A DNA stretch of 64,000 bases, taken from assembly GCF_002020355.1 (NCBI RefSeq), contig NZ_MPZV01000004.1, positions 394,821 through 458,820 of the forward strand. Reading direction: 5' to 3'. The notes beneath the pieces are model-generated. The model had not been told where the DNA came from and searched no databases. It saw only the letters and a list, made by a program, of their open reading frames with translations. This document shows, piece by piece, positions 37,498 through 44,708 of this stretch. The DNA is from Thioclava sediminum. GTDB taxonomy: Bacteria > Pseudomonadota > Alphaproteobacteria > Rhodobacterales > Rhodobacteraceae. The first letter of the stretch is position 1, and each line of letters begins with the position of its first letter. A program made the translations under genes and the position numbers.

Positions 37498-37528
37498 AAA
37501 ATGGGATGTGGCGCATCCCGCTTCAAGA
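37498..37528 (-). promoter_or_regulatory. Sigma-32-type heat-shock promoter candidate for clpB
   Basis: On the minus strand CTTGAAG and CCCATTTTT are separated by 15 bases, close to the RpoH consensus. It lies about 75 bases upstream of the clpB start. The spacer contains the inverted repeat GGGATG-N5-CATCCC. Confidence 0.6.
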
Positions 37529-37616
37529 GCTTTATGGCGACCATTTCGCCGCAGGTGGAAACCAAAACGCAAGGTTTAGCGTTTACGCAGGGACACCCAC
37601 ACAGGAGGCTCCGAGG

Positions 37617-37826
37617 ATGCATCATGCCAGCGCCACGCGCATCGCGCGCCTGATTTACAACGCCGCGCAGCGCCGTTTCGAGGCGGTCGTCGAATTCTTC
37701 ACCCCCGGGATCGCGCAGCCGCTGCGGGTGCCCGTTCGGGTCGAAGCCAGCCCCAACATTTCGCATCGCCAGCTCGCCCGCGCGCTGACCCGCGAAGCGC
37801 AACGTCGTGGCATCGGCGGGCTGTGA
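37617..37826 (+). CDS. Hypothetical protein, 69 residues
   Basis: ATG 37617 has GGAGG eight bases upstream; earlier in-frame ATGs would place the start inside the clpB promoter. The protein is basic and soluble, MHHASATRIARLIYNAAQRR near the start and ISHRQLARALTREAQRRGIG near the end, with no motif I can name. It lies 72 bases upstream of pyrF and is probably co-transcribed with it. Codon use matches its neighbours, which favours a real gene. Confidence 0.65.
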   Translation: MHHASATRIARLIYNAAQRRFEAVVEFFTPGIAQPLRVPVRVEASPNISHRQLARALTREAQRRGIGGL

Positions 37827-37898
37827 TCCCGCGAACGGCTTGACGTAGCGGTGATTGATCCGCATCAGGGGGCGATCTTGAAAAGGAGCGCCCCAGCG

Positions 37899-38609
37899 AT
37901 GACCGACATGACCCTGCCCGCCGACGACCGTCTCATCGTCGCCCTCGACGTGCCGAGCGCCTATGAAGGCCTCGTGCTGGCGAACCAGCTGGGCGACTCG
38001 GTGTCCTTCTACAAAATCGGTCTTGGAATGCTCACGGGCGGCGGCCTCGCGCTGGCCAGCGAGCTGAAGCAGGATCAGGGCAAGCGCATCTTCCTCGACA
38101 TGAAGCTGTTCGATATCGGCGCGACGGTCGAGAACGCCGTACGCGGGTTGGCGCAGTTCGACCTCGATTTCCTGACCGTGCATGGCGACCCCTATGTGGT
38201 GAAGGCCGCCAAGGAAGGCGCGGCGGGTACCGATCTGAAAATCCTCGCCGTGACGATCCTGACCTCGCTCGACCGCGAGGACCTGAACGGGGCGCTGATC
38301 AAGGACGGCGCGATCAGCGACCTGGTGGCGGAGCGTGCAGGGCGAGCCTTCGAGGCCGGTGCGGATGGCGTGATCGCCTCGCCGCAGGAGGCCGCGATGA
38401 TCCGCGCGCTGCCCGAGGCGGAGGGCCGTCTGATCGTGACGCCGGGCGTGCGTCCCACCGGGGCCGATCTCGGCGATCAGAAGCGGATTGCGACCCCGGC
38501 AGCGGCCGTGGGTGCAGGGGCCGACCATATCGTCGTCGGTCGCCCGATCCACCGCGCGCCCGATCCGCGCGCTGCGGCGGAAGCGATCCTCAAAGAATTG
38601 CAGGGCTGA
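37899..38609 (+). CDS. pyrF: Orotidine 5'-phosphate decarboxylase
   Basis: A 236-residue enzyme that decarboxylates OMP to UMP in pyrimidine synthesis. The catalytic Asp-Lys-x-x-Asp signature is in FLDMKLFDIGATV (about 65-77); LIVALDVPSA near 12 provides the first substrate-binding aspartate, and LIVTPGVRPTGADLGDQKR near 180-198 the phosphate-binding region, closing with GADHIVVGRPIHRA. Length is normal. ATG 37899 follows AAAGGAG by about eleven bases; a second ATG three codons later is an alternative. Confidence 0.96.
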   Translation: MTDMTLPADDRLIVALDVPSAYEGLVLANQLGDSVSFYKIGLGMLTGGGLALASELKQDQGKRIFLDMKLFDIGATVENAVRGLAQFDLDFLTVHGDPYVVKAAKEGAAGTDLKILAVTILTSLDREDLNGALIKDGAISDLVAERAGRAFEAGADGVIASPQEAAMIRALPEAEGRLIVTPGVRPTGADLGDQKRIATPAAAVGAGADHIVVGRPIHRAPDPRAAAEAILKELQG

Positions 38610-38619
38610 TTAGCATTTC

Positions 38620-38859
38620 TTACTGACCGTCGCCGCCTGTCGCCGGGCCGCTCGTCTTCGATTCGGGCGCCACGTCGACCTTCGCGGCATTCGGGTCGGA
38701 CATCTGCTGCTCGCTCGGCGGATCGGTGGCGGCGTCGTCACCCCCGTCGATTGGCGTATCGGCAACGAGCCAGACCACGACACCCAGTGCCGCGACCAGC
38801 GCAACCAGGGTGAGTATCAGGCCGCCGATACTGCTCTGTCGGTTCGAATCCTTGGCCAT
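38620..38859 (-). CDS. Small single-TM protein with acidic tail
   Basis: A 79-residue protein from ATG 38859. The N-terminus MAKDSNRQSSIGGLI leads into one helix (about 11-34, TLVALVAALGVVVWLV), and the remaining 45 residues are acidic and low in complexity (D, P, S, T, A). I recognise no family. It resembles the next minus-strand protein in layout and in the G-G-(L/I)...VVVALG core, so the two look like diverged duplicates. The longer in-frame start lacks a ribosome site. Confidence 0.62.
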   Translation of the reverse strand: MAKDSNRQSSIGGLILTLVALVAALGVVVWLVADTPIDGGDDAATDPPSEQQMSDPNAAKVDVAPESKTSGPATGGDGQ

Positions 38860-38954
38860 TCTTGCTCGCCTCTTCGCTTTGATCCCTCGGTAAAGGAAAC
38901 GCGAGGCTCTGACCTGCGTTCCTCCTCCCGTCATCAGATAGGCGGAGCATGGCG

Positions 38955-38985
38955 CAAAATGAAACGGCGCCCCGCAGGACGCCGC
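38955..38985 (-). terminator. Probable terminator of the 39016-39324 gene
   Basis: On the minus strand CGGCGTCC pairs with GGGCGCCG (one G-T pair) around a short TGCG loop, followed by TTTCATTTT. It lies about 30 bases after the stop codon. Confidence 0.55.
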
Positions 38986-39015
38986 TTCACTTGCACGTGA
39001 TCTGCAAACGCGGGA

Positions 39016-39324
39016 TCAGTTCGAGCCGCCGCTTTGCGTGGTGGCCTCAGCCGACGCGCCGCTCGTGTCGGTGCTGCCGCTGTCGCTGGCCGCCGCATCG
39101 CCCGAGGCGTCGGCGCTGGACGAATCCGCCGGGGCTGCGTTGTCGTTGTTCTCGATCGTGACCGAGGTGGCGCTCGCGTCGCTTTCGGTGGGCGCAGTGC
39201 TGGCGCTCTCGTCCCCGGGCGACATCATGAGCCAAAGGACGATGCCTAGGGCGACGACGACCGCGCCCAGAACGAAGTAGATGCCGCCCAGACCCGAGCG
39301 TTCGTGATTATGCGTGTCAGACAT
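39016..39324 (-). CDS. Small single-TM protein with Ser/Ala/Asp-rich tail
   Basis: A 102-residue protein; ATG 39324 has AGGAG six bases upstream. SGLGGIYFVLGAVVVALGIV (about 10-29) starts the only membrane helix, followed by 65 residues almost entirely S, A, T, D, E, N and G. No lipobox or signal peptidase site is evident, so the tail probably faces the periplasm behind an uncleaved anchor. It is a probable paralogue of the 38620-38859 protein. Function unknown. Confidence 0.68.
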   Translation of the reverse strand: MSDTHNHERSGLGGIYFVLGAVVVALGIVLWLMMSPGDESASTAPTESDASATSVTIENNDNAAPADSSSADASGDAAASDSGSTDTSGASAEATTQSGGSN

Positions 39325-39436
39325 GATGATCTCCTGTCGATTTTCATCTCTCTGTATTGGCGAGAGAACATCGATAGGCCGCTTCCAGTTCCCGCGATGC
39401 GCGGGAAGTCGCCGGCAGCGGTTTCGTCACAGGTCC

Positions 39437-39712
39437 TCAGTTCTCGTTGATATCGTCATGCCATTGCTTCACCTGACCGCGCCGCACGCCCATCAGTTTG
39501 CGCAGCGCGAGCCATGCGATGATCGACAGAACCGCGAAGGTGATCAGCGTGATCGGCACCGACTTTCCGACGATGCCGATCCAGATCAGCCCGCCGGTGA
39601 TCACCGCCCCGATCGAGAAGCCGAGGAAGATGAAGCCGGGGATGATCATCTCGGCCCCGCCCAGCACCAGACCGGCCAGAACCCAGACCCACGGAAGTTG
39701 CCAGAGGTCCAT
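39437..39712 (-). CDS. NfeD family membrane protein
   Basis: A 91-residue protein with two or three helices: WVWVLAGLVLGGAEMIIPGF is the NfeD signature (G-x-x-E-x-x-x-P-G), followed by FLGFSIGAVITGGLIWIGIV. It lacks the C-terminal OB-fold of full NfeD. NfeD proteins pair with SPFH/stomatin proteins in membrane microdomain maintenance, and here the ATG shares one base with the SPFH stop codon (TGATG). An in-frame GTG is one codon earlier. Confidence 0.87.
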   Translation of the reverse strand: MDLWQLPWVWVLAGLVLGGAEMIIPGFIFLGFSIGAVITGGLIWIGIVGKSVPITLITFAVLSIIAWLALRKLMGVRRGQVKQWHDDINEN

Positions 39713-40593
39713 CACGCTTTCCTCAGAAGCTGGAAGGCGTCGGTGAAGGCCTCGAGGGCTGCTGCAGGTAGGATCACGGTCTGCTTGCCTTCGCCCTTGG
39801 CCACCTGAGCCAGCGCATCGACCTGTTTCAGCGCGACCTGATATTGCGCGGCTTCCAAGCCGTTCTTCGCAATCGCCAGCGCGACGACTTCCGTAGCATA
39901 GGCTTCGGCATCGGCCGAGATGCGGCGCGCCTCGGCCTCTTTCTGCGCCTGGAACAGCTGGGCTTCGGCGGCGAGTTCGACCGCGCGCTTCTTGCCTTCG
40001 GCCTCGGTCACCTGCGCCCGGCGCGCGCGCTCGGCGTTGAGCTGTTGCAGCATCGCGGCGCGGGTCGCCTCGTCGAGATTGACGTCGAGAATCTCAGCGC
40101 GCGTTACCTCGATCCCCCAATCATCGACCATCACGGCGACCTGTTCGCGGACCTTCTCGATCAGGCGGGCACGGTTCGATTGCACCTCGTCGAGTTCGAT
40201 CACCCCGATCTCGGAGCGCACGATCCCCGCCACCGTCGTCGCGATCGCGGCGTCGACATCGCGGATACGGTAGACGGTCTTTTCCGGCTCGGTGATCCGG
40301 TAGAAGACCGAGGTTTCGACCTTCACCAGCACGTTGTCGGCGGTGATCGCGTCCTGCATCGCGTTGGGCAACTGACGCTCGAGGATCGAGATCTTGTGCG
40401 GCACTCGGTCGAGGAACGGCACGATGAAGTTGATGCCGGGGCCGAGCACCGCGCGCAGCCGCCCGAAGCGCTCAACGACGTGCTTCTCGGATTGCGGCAC
40501 GATACGCACGCCGAGGAAGACCGACAGGATCAACAGAACCGCGACGGCGATCATCACGATATCGCTGCCGGTTAGGGAATTAAGGAAATACAT
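39712..40593 (-). CDS. SPFH/band-7 (stomatin-like, QmcA-type) protein
   Basis: A 293-residue membrane-anchored scaffold. One N-terminal helix (SDIVMIAVAVLLILSVFLGV, about 9-28) precedes the SPFH domain with VPQSEKHVVERFGRLRAVL and PFLDRVPHKISILERQL, then GIEVTRAEILDVNLDEATR. A helical EAEAR-rich segment follows at about 190-235. Such proteins form oligomeric rings that modulate proteases such as FtsH. It is translationally coupled to the NfeD gene. Confidence 0.92.
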   Translation of the reverse strand: MYFLNSLTGSDIVMIAVAVLLILSVFLGVRIVPQSEKHVVERFGRLRAVLGPGINFIVPFLDRVPHKISILERQLPNAMQDAITADNVLVKVETSVFYRITEPEKTVYRIRDVDAAIATTVAGIVRSEIGVIELDEVQSNRARLIEKVREQVAVMVDDWGIEVTRAEILDVNLDEATRAAMLQQLNAERARRAQVTEAEGKKRAVELAAEAQLFQAQKEAEARRISADAEAYATEVVALAIAKNGLEAAQYQVALKQVDALAQVAKGEGKQTVILPAAALEAFTDAFQLLRKA

Positions 40594-40614
40594 CTGGGCC
40601 TCGACCTTCTGAAC

Positions 40615-40773
40615 TCACACTTGATTACCGGGAAAGACGCGCAAGGCGAGCAGCGTCAGCACCACGAGCACGGCCCAGCCCCCGGGCCGTGAGATGAGCC
40701 AGACCGCGAGCGCGAAGCCTATCCCGACGATACGACTGCTCGCCGTCGCGAGAAAGCCGAACAGCACGCCCAT
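40615..40773 (-). CDS. Small two-helix membrane protein, 52 residues
   Basis: From ATG 40773 the protein begins GVLFGFLATASSRIVGIGFA after the Met and ends LALRVFPGNQV, with two hydrophobic stretches. The ATG overlaps the stop of a nine-codon reading frame (40773-40802, MTPNLMEFA) that itself has an AAGGAGC ribosome site, suggesting coupling. A longer version from ATG 40827 is possible but would start before that site. It sits 21 bases upstream of the SPFH gene. Function unknown. Confidence 0.5.
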   Translation of the reverse strand: MGVLFGFLATASSRIVGIGFALAVWLISRPGGWAVLVVLTLLALRVFPGNQV

Positions 40774-40868
40774 CAGGCGAATTCCATCAAATTGGGGGTC
40801 ATCGACTGCTCCTTGTGGTTTTTCCACAAGTTTGCCGCAACTTCCGCGATTTGGGAAGGCTGTTGCGC

Positions 40869-41765
40869 TCAGCCTAGGCGTGCAGGCAGGCGCAGGCCGC
40901 GCAATACGTCGGCGCCGGACATCGGACGCTTGCCCGGGCGTTGGGCTTCGAGGATTTCCAGCGCGCCCGTGCCGCAGGCGATGGTAAACCCGTCGAGGAT
41001 CTCGCCCGGTGCGCCGCTTCCCTCTGCCGGGGCGGCGCGCAGCAGCTTGATCCGTTCACCCGCGATTTCGGTCCAGGCACCCGGGAAGGGCGAGAGCCCG
41101 TTGATATGCCGGATCACCTCATCCGCCGGGCGCGTCCAATCGACCTGCGCCTCCGCCTTGTCGATCTTCGCGGCATAGGTCACGCCATCCTCGGGCTGCG
41201 GTTGCAGGATCAGCGAGTCGATCTCGGACAGCGCGTCGAGGATCAGCCGCGCGCCCATCGCGCTCAGCCGATCATGCAGCTCGCCGGTGGTCTCGGTCGC
41301 GCCGATCTCGGTCGCCTCACGCAGCAGAACCGGCCCGGTATCGAGCCCGGCCTCCATCTGCATGATGCAGATGCCAGTCTGGCTGTCGCCCGCCATGATC
41401 GCCCGGTGGATCGGGGCCGCCCCGCGCCAGCGCGGCAAAAGCGAGGCGTGGATATTCAGGCAGCCCTTCGCGGGCGCGTCCAGAATGGCCTGCGGCAGGA
41501 TCAGCCCGTAGGCCACCACGACCGCAATATCGGCATTCAGCGCGGCGAAGGCCTCGCGATCCTCGGGGGCTTTGAAATTCCGCGGGGTGCGCACCTCGAT
41601 CCCCAGTTCCTCAGCCTTGGCATGAACCGGAGAGGGGCGCTCTTTCTTGCCGCGACCGGCGGGGCGGGGCGGCTGGCTATAGACGGCGACTACCTCATGC
41701 GCGTCGGCCAGCGCCTCCAGAACGGGGACGGAGAACTCCGGCGTTCCCATGAAGATGACGCGCAT
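40869..41765 (-). CDS. fmt: Methionyl-tRNA formyltransferase
   Basis: A 298-residue enzyme that formylates initiator Met-tRNA using 10-formyl-THF. The catalytic region [20 protein letters not shown] (about 103-122; Asn and His of the NxH motif) and the later [15 protein letters not shown] (Asp) are intact. The C-terminal tRNA-binding domain with [14 protein letters not shown] begins near 205. It follows the two deformylase genes three bases downstream, the usual def-fmt pairing that couples formylation to deformylation. Confidence 0.96.
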   Translation of the reverse strand: MRVIFMGTPEFSVPVLEALADAHEVVAVYSQPPRPAGRGKKERPSPVHAKAEELGIEVRTPRNFKAPEDREAFAALNADIAVVVAYGLILPQAILDAPAKGCLNIHASLLPRWRGAAPIHRAIMAGDSQTGICIMQMEAGLDTGPVLLREATEIGATETTGELHDRLSAMGARLILDALSEIDSLILQPQPEDGVTYAAKIDKAEAQVDWTRPADEVIRHINGLSPFPGAWTEIAGERIKLLRAAPAEGSGAPGEILDGFTIACGTGALEILEAQRPGKRPMSGADVLRGLRLPARLG

Positions 41766-41768
41766 CGC

Positions 41769-42269
41769 TTAGCCTTTCGCGAGTTTCTTCGACTTCTGCA
41801 CCAGCATCTTGCGGCGCAAGGGCGAGAGATGATCGACATACATCTTGCCGTTGAGGTGGTCGATCTGGTGCTGCACGCTCGTCGCCCAGAGGCCCACGAA
41901 ATCGCGGTCCTCCATCTCGCCGTCCTCGTTGAGGAAGCGCACCGTCACCGCGCGAGGCCGCTCGATCGGGGCGGAGATGCCCGGCAGGTTCGGCGAGGCC
42001 TCTTCATGCTTGCGCATCTGCACCGACGCATGAAGCACTTCCGGATTCGCCATCCGCACGGCCTGACCGCGCTTGTCGGATGCATCGACCACCGCGAGCC
42101 GCATCATGATGCCAATCTGGGGGGCGGCAAGCCCGACGCCCGGCATCGCATCCATCGTCTCGACCATGTCGTCCCAGATCATCCGAACGGTCTCGGTGAT
42201 CGTCTCGACCGGCTCGGCGGGGCGATGCAGGCGGCGGTCATCATAGGGGATGAAAGCGCGCGAAGCCAT
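41769..42269 (-). CDS. Peptide deformylase-like protein lacking catalytic residues
   Basis: A 166-residue paralogue of the deformylase encoded immediately upstream. Motif 1, PGVGLAAPQIG (43-53), is intact. Motif 2, normally EGCLS, reads EEASPNLPG (89-97), with Ser92 at the metal-binding cysteine. Motif 3, normally HExxH, reads H134-Q-I-D-H138, so the catalytic Glu is Gln135. The two metal histidines remain. It is therefore unlikely to be a working metallo-deformylase; it might bind formyl-Met peptides or ribosomes or have another role. Stop and start codons overlap with def (TGATG), and fmt follows three bases later. Confidence 0.88.
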   Translation of the reverse strand: MASRAFIPYDDRRLHRPAEPVETITETVRMIWDDMVETMDAMPGVGLAAPQIGIMMRLAVVDASDKRGQAVRMANPEVLHASVQMRKHEEASPNLPGISAPIERPRAVTVRFLNEDGEMEDRDFVGLWATSVQHQIDHLNGKMYVDHLSPLRRKMLVQKSKKLAKG

Positions 42270-42814
42270 CAGAGGATTGGATCCTTGGCGGCGCCCGCAC
42301 GGGCGCGCTCGCGCTTGAGCTTCTCCATCTTGCGGGTGATCATCTTGCGCTTCATCGGACCGAGATAGTCGATGAACAGCTTGCCGTTGAGGTGGTCGAA
42401 CTCGTGCTGCGCGCAGGTCGCCCAGAGCGCGTCGAACTGCTCCTCATGGCTTTGCCCGTCGAGGCCGAGCCACTTCATCCGCACCTCGGAGGGGCGCGTC
42501 ACCTCGGCATATTGATCCGGGATCGACAGGCAGCCTTCCTCGTAGACATTGGTCTCTTCCGAGGTCCAGCTGATCTCGGGATTGATCAGGACCATCGGCT
42601 CGGGGGCCGCTTCCTTGTCCTTCACGCAATCCATCACGAAGATCCGCTTCATCACGCCGACCTGAGGCCCGGCCAAGCCGATGCCGGGCGCGTCATACAT
42701 GGTCGCGAGCATGTCATCGGCGAGCTTGCGGATCTCGTCGTTAACTTCGGGCACCGGCTCGCAGACCTTTTTCAGGCGCGGATCGGGATGGATCAGGATC
42801 GGTCGTAGCGTCAT
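42269..42814 (-). CDS. def: Peptide deformylase
   Basis: A 181-residue metalloenzyme that removes the formyl group from nascent proteins. All three motifs are canonical: GIGLAGPQVG (44-53), EEGCLSIP with metal ligand C95, and QHEFDH with H137, E138 and H141. The C-terminus has a long basic helix (MKRKMITRKMEKLKRERARA) suited to ribosome contact. ATG 42814 gives the family start MTLRPILIHPDPRL; longer frames lack homology. First gene of def/def-like/fmt. Confidence 0.97.
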   Translation of the reverse strand: MTLRPILIHPDPRLKKVCEPVPEVNDEIRKLADDMLATMYDAPGIGLAGPQVGVMKRIFVMDCVKDKEAAPEPMVLINPEISWTSEETNVYEEGCLSIPDQYAEVTRPSEVRMKWLGLDGQSHEEQFDALWATCAQHEFDHLNGKLFIDYLGPMKRKMITRKMEKLKRERARAGAAKDPIL

Positions 42815-42943
42815 GGGCAGGGATTTAGGCGAAGCAATGCGTCTGTGCAATGGCAGCGGTGATTGTGCCAGTGACAAAACGCCGTTTGTAACCCGGCTTT
42901 GCTTTTGCTCAGATGCGCCCAATCCGACCAGAGAGAGGCCCAG

Positions 42944-44119
42944 ATGAGCAAACCCGACTTCGACGAAATCATCGACCGCGTAGGCACCCATTCGCAGAAA
43001 TGGGACGGGATGGAAAAGTATTACGGGGTTTCGCCGGAAGACGGGATCGCGATGTGGGTCGCGGACATGGATTTCCGCCCGCCCACCTGCGTGCAGCGCG
43101 CGCTCGAGGACATGGTCGCGCAGGGTATCTACGGTTACTGGGGCGGGGATGACGAGTATCGCGCCGCGATCCAGTGGTGGATGCGCGAGCGCCACGGTTG
43201 GGAGATCGAGCCGGACTGGATCTTCACGACTCACGGTCTGGTCAACGGCACGGCGCTCTGCGTCGATGCCTATACCGACCCGGGTGATGCGGTCGTTCTG
43301 ATGACGCCGGTCTACCATGCCTTCGCGCGGGTCATCCGTGCGGCCGGGCGCGAGGTGCGCGAATGCCCGCTGAAACTGGTCGATGGCCGCTACGAGATGG
43401 ATTTAGACGCCTGGGACGGGCTGATGACGGGGGCGGAGAAAATGCTCGTCCTCTGCTCGCCGCATAATCCCGGCGGGCGCGTCTGGACCCGCGCGGAGCT
43501 GGAAGCCACGGCGGCGTTCGCGAAGCGCCACGGGCTGGTGTTGGTCTCGGACGAGATTCACCATGACATCGTGATGCCGGGCGAAACCCATATCCCGATG
43601 GCGAATGCCGCGCCCGATCTGCCGCTGGTGATGATGACGGCCACCACGAAGACCTTCAACATCGCGGGCACGCATACGGGCAACGTCATCATCTCGGACC
43701 CGGATCTGCGCGCCCGATTCGCGACGCGGATGGCAGCATTGGGGATCTCGCCCAACAGTTTCGGCATCGCGATGGCGACGGCGGCCTACAGCCCCGAGGG
43801 GGCGGCGTGGGTCGATGAGTTGAACGCCTATCTCGATGAGAACCGCCGGATTTTCGATCAGGGGATCGCCGAGATCCCGGGGCTGCATTCGATGCCGCTC
43901 GAAGCGACCTATCTCGCTTGGGTCGATTTCTCCGGCACCGGAATGGAGCCCGAGGAATACAAGTCGCGTGTTCTGAAGGACGCGAAGATCGCGGTGAATT
44001 TCGGGGCGACTTTCGGTGCGGGGGGAGAGAAATTTCTGCGCTTCAACCTCGCCACGCCGCGGGCGCGGGTGCGCGAAGCGGTCGATCGACTGCAAGCCGC
44101 CTTCTCTGATCTGCAATGA
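42944..44119 (+). CDS. PatB/MalY-type PLP-dependent C-S lyase
   Basis: A 391-residue fold-type I PLP enzyme of the MalY/PatB (cystathionine beta-lyase) group. The family opening FDEIIDRVGTHSQKWDGMEK is followed by IAMWVADMDFRPP, the LCSPHNPGGRVWT asparagine motif near 170, VLVSDEIHHDIVM near 197, and the PLP-lysine region TATTKTFNIAGTHTGNVI near 232-249. Expected reaction: cleavage of cystathionine or related thioethers to a thiol, pyruvate and ammonia. Mistaking it for an aminotransferase is the main alternative. A clean terminator follows. Confidence 0.9.
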   Translation: MSKPDFDEIIDRVGTHSQKWDGMEKYYGVSPEDGIAMWVADMDFRPPTCVQRALEDMVAQGIYGYWGGDDEYRAAIQWWMRERHGWEIEPDWIFTTHGLVNGTALCVDAYTDPGDAVVLMTPVYHAFARVIRAAGREVRECPLKLVDGRYEMDLDAWDGLMTGAEKMLVLCSPHNPGGRVWTRAELEATAAFAKRHGLVLVSDEIHHDIVMPGETHIPMANAAPDLPLVMMTATTKTFNIAGTHTGNVIISDPDLRARFATRMAALGISPNSFGIAMATAAYSPEGAAWVDELNAYLDENRRIFDQGIAEIPGLHSMPLEATYLAWVDFSGTGMEPEEYKSRVLKDAKIAVNFGATFGAGGEKFLRFNLATPRARVREAVDRLQAAFSDLQ

Positions 44120-44147
44120 AAAAGGGCCGGTTTTCCGGCCCTTTCCT
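44119..44147. terminator. Intrinsic terminator after the C-S lyase gene
   Basis: aaagggccgg-TTTT-ccggcccttt is a perfect ten-pair stem followed by CCTTT, directly at the stop codon. It can also serve the convergent 44166-44513 gene because of the A run on the other side. Confidence 0.88.
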
Positions 44148-44165
44148 TTGAAATCTCGGTCTCGC

Positions 44166-44513
44166 TCAGATCTTCGTCAGGTAGCCCGATAGCGTCGGCC
44201 CTTCCTGCGCAAAATCGAGCGCCGCGCGATCGCTGACGGGCGTTTCGCGCTTCACCGTGCAGATCAGTTCGTTCCCCTGAATTTCCGAGGCCACGATCAG
44301 GCAGGTCGCGACGTGCTTGGGTCCGTCATAGAGATCGACATGGCCGCGCAGATGCGAGACCTCGTCGGCATCCAACGCGAAGCCACCCGGCACCCGGCGC
44401 AGCACCGGCCAAATCTGACCGCCTGCGAGAACACGCAGGCGTGCCTTTTTCGCCGCATCGCGTTTCTGCGCGGCGCGCAGTCCTTCAAGGACCTCCTTAG
44501 GCAGGAATTCCAT
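44166..44513 (-). CDS. Hypothetical protein, 115 residues
   Basis: ATG 44513 has GGAGG five bases upstream (MEFLPKEVLEGLRAAQKRDA). The first 35 residues are a basic helix, then LRVLAGGQIWPVLRRVPGGF and HVDLYDGPKHVATCLIVASE suggest a small beta-rich domain. I recognise no named family, although the RLR(V/I)xxxGxxxPVLRxxxxGF pattern looks conserved enough to be a real Rhodobacteraceae gene. Soluble, no signal peptide. Confidence 0.72.
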   Translation of the reverse strand: MEFLPKEVLEGLRAAQKRDAAKKARLRVLAGGQIWPVLRRVPGGFALDADEVSHLRGHVDLYDGPKHVATCLIVASEIQGNELICTVKRETPVSDRAALDFAQEGPTLSGYLTKI

Positions 44514-44708
44514 GACATCCTCCAACAGCTTCCCCGTGATCCATGCTGATCACCTCAATGTAAAAAGCAAGTTAACCATTCAGACGATCCGATTCTGCGG
44601 CTGCAAAGAGTGCTGAAATTGCAACGGCTTGCAGGGCCGCCGCATCGGGTTGTCGCCTTGGGCCGCGCAAGATAGCGTCGAGGAAGATCGCGCAACCCGG
44701 AGGCTCTC

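Noticed and set aside
37494..37616. N-terminal extension of the 69-residue protein upstream of pyrF
   Set aside because: It overlaps the clpB promoter candidate and lacks a ribosome site, whereas ATG 37617 has GGAGG at eight bases.
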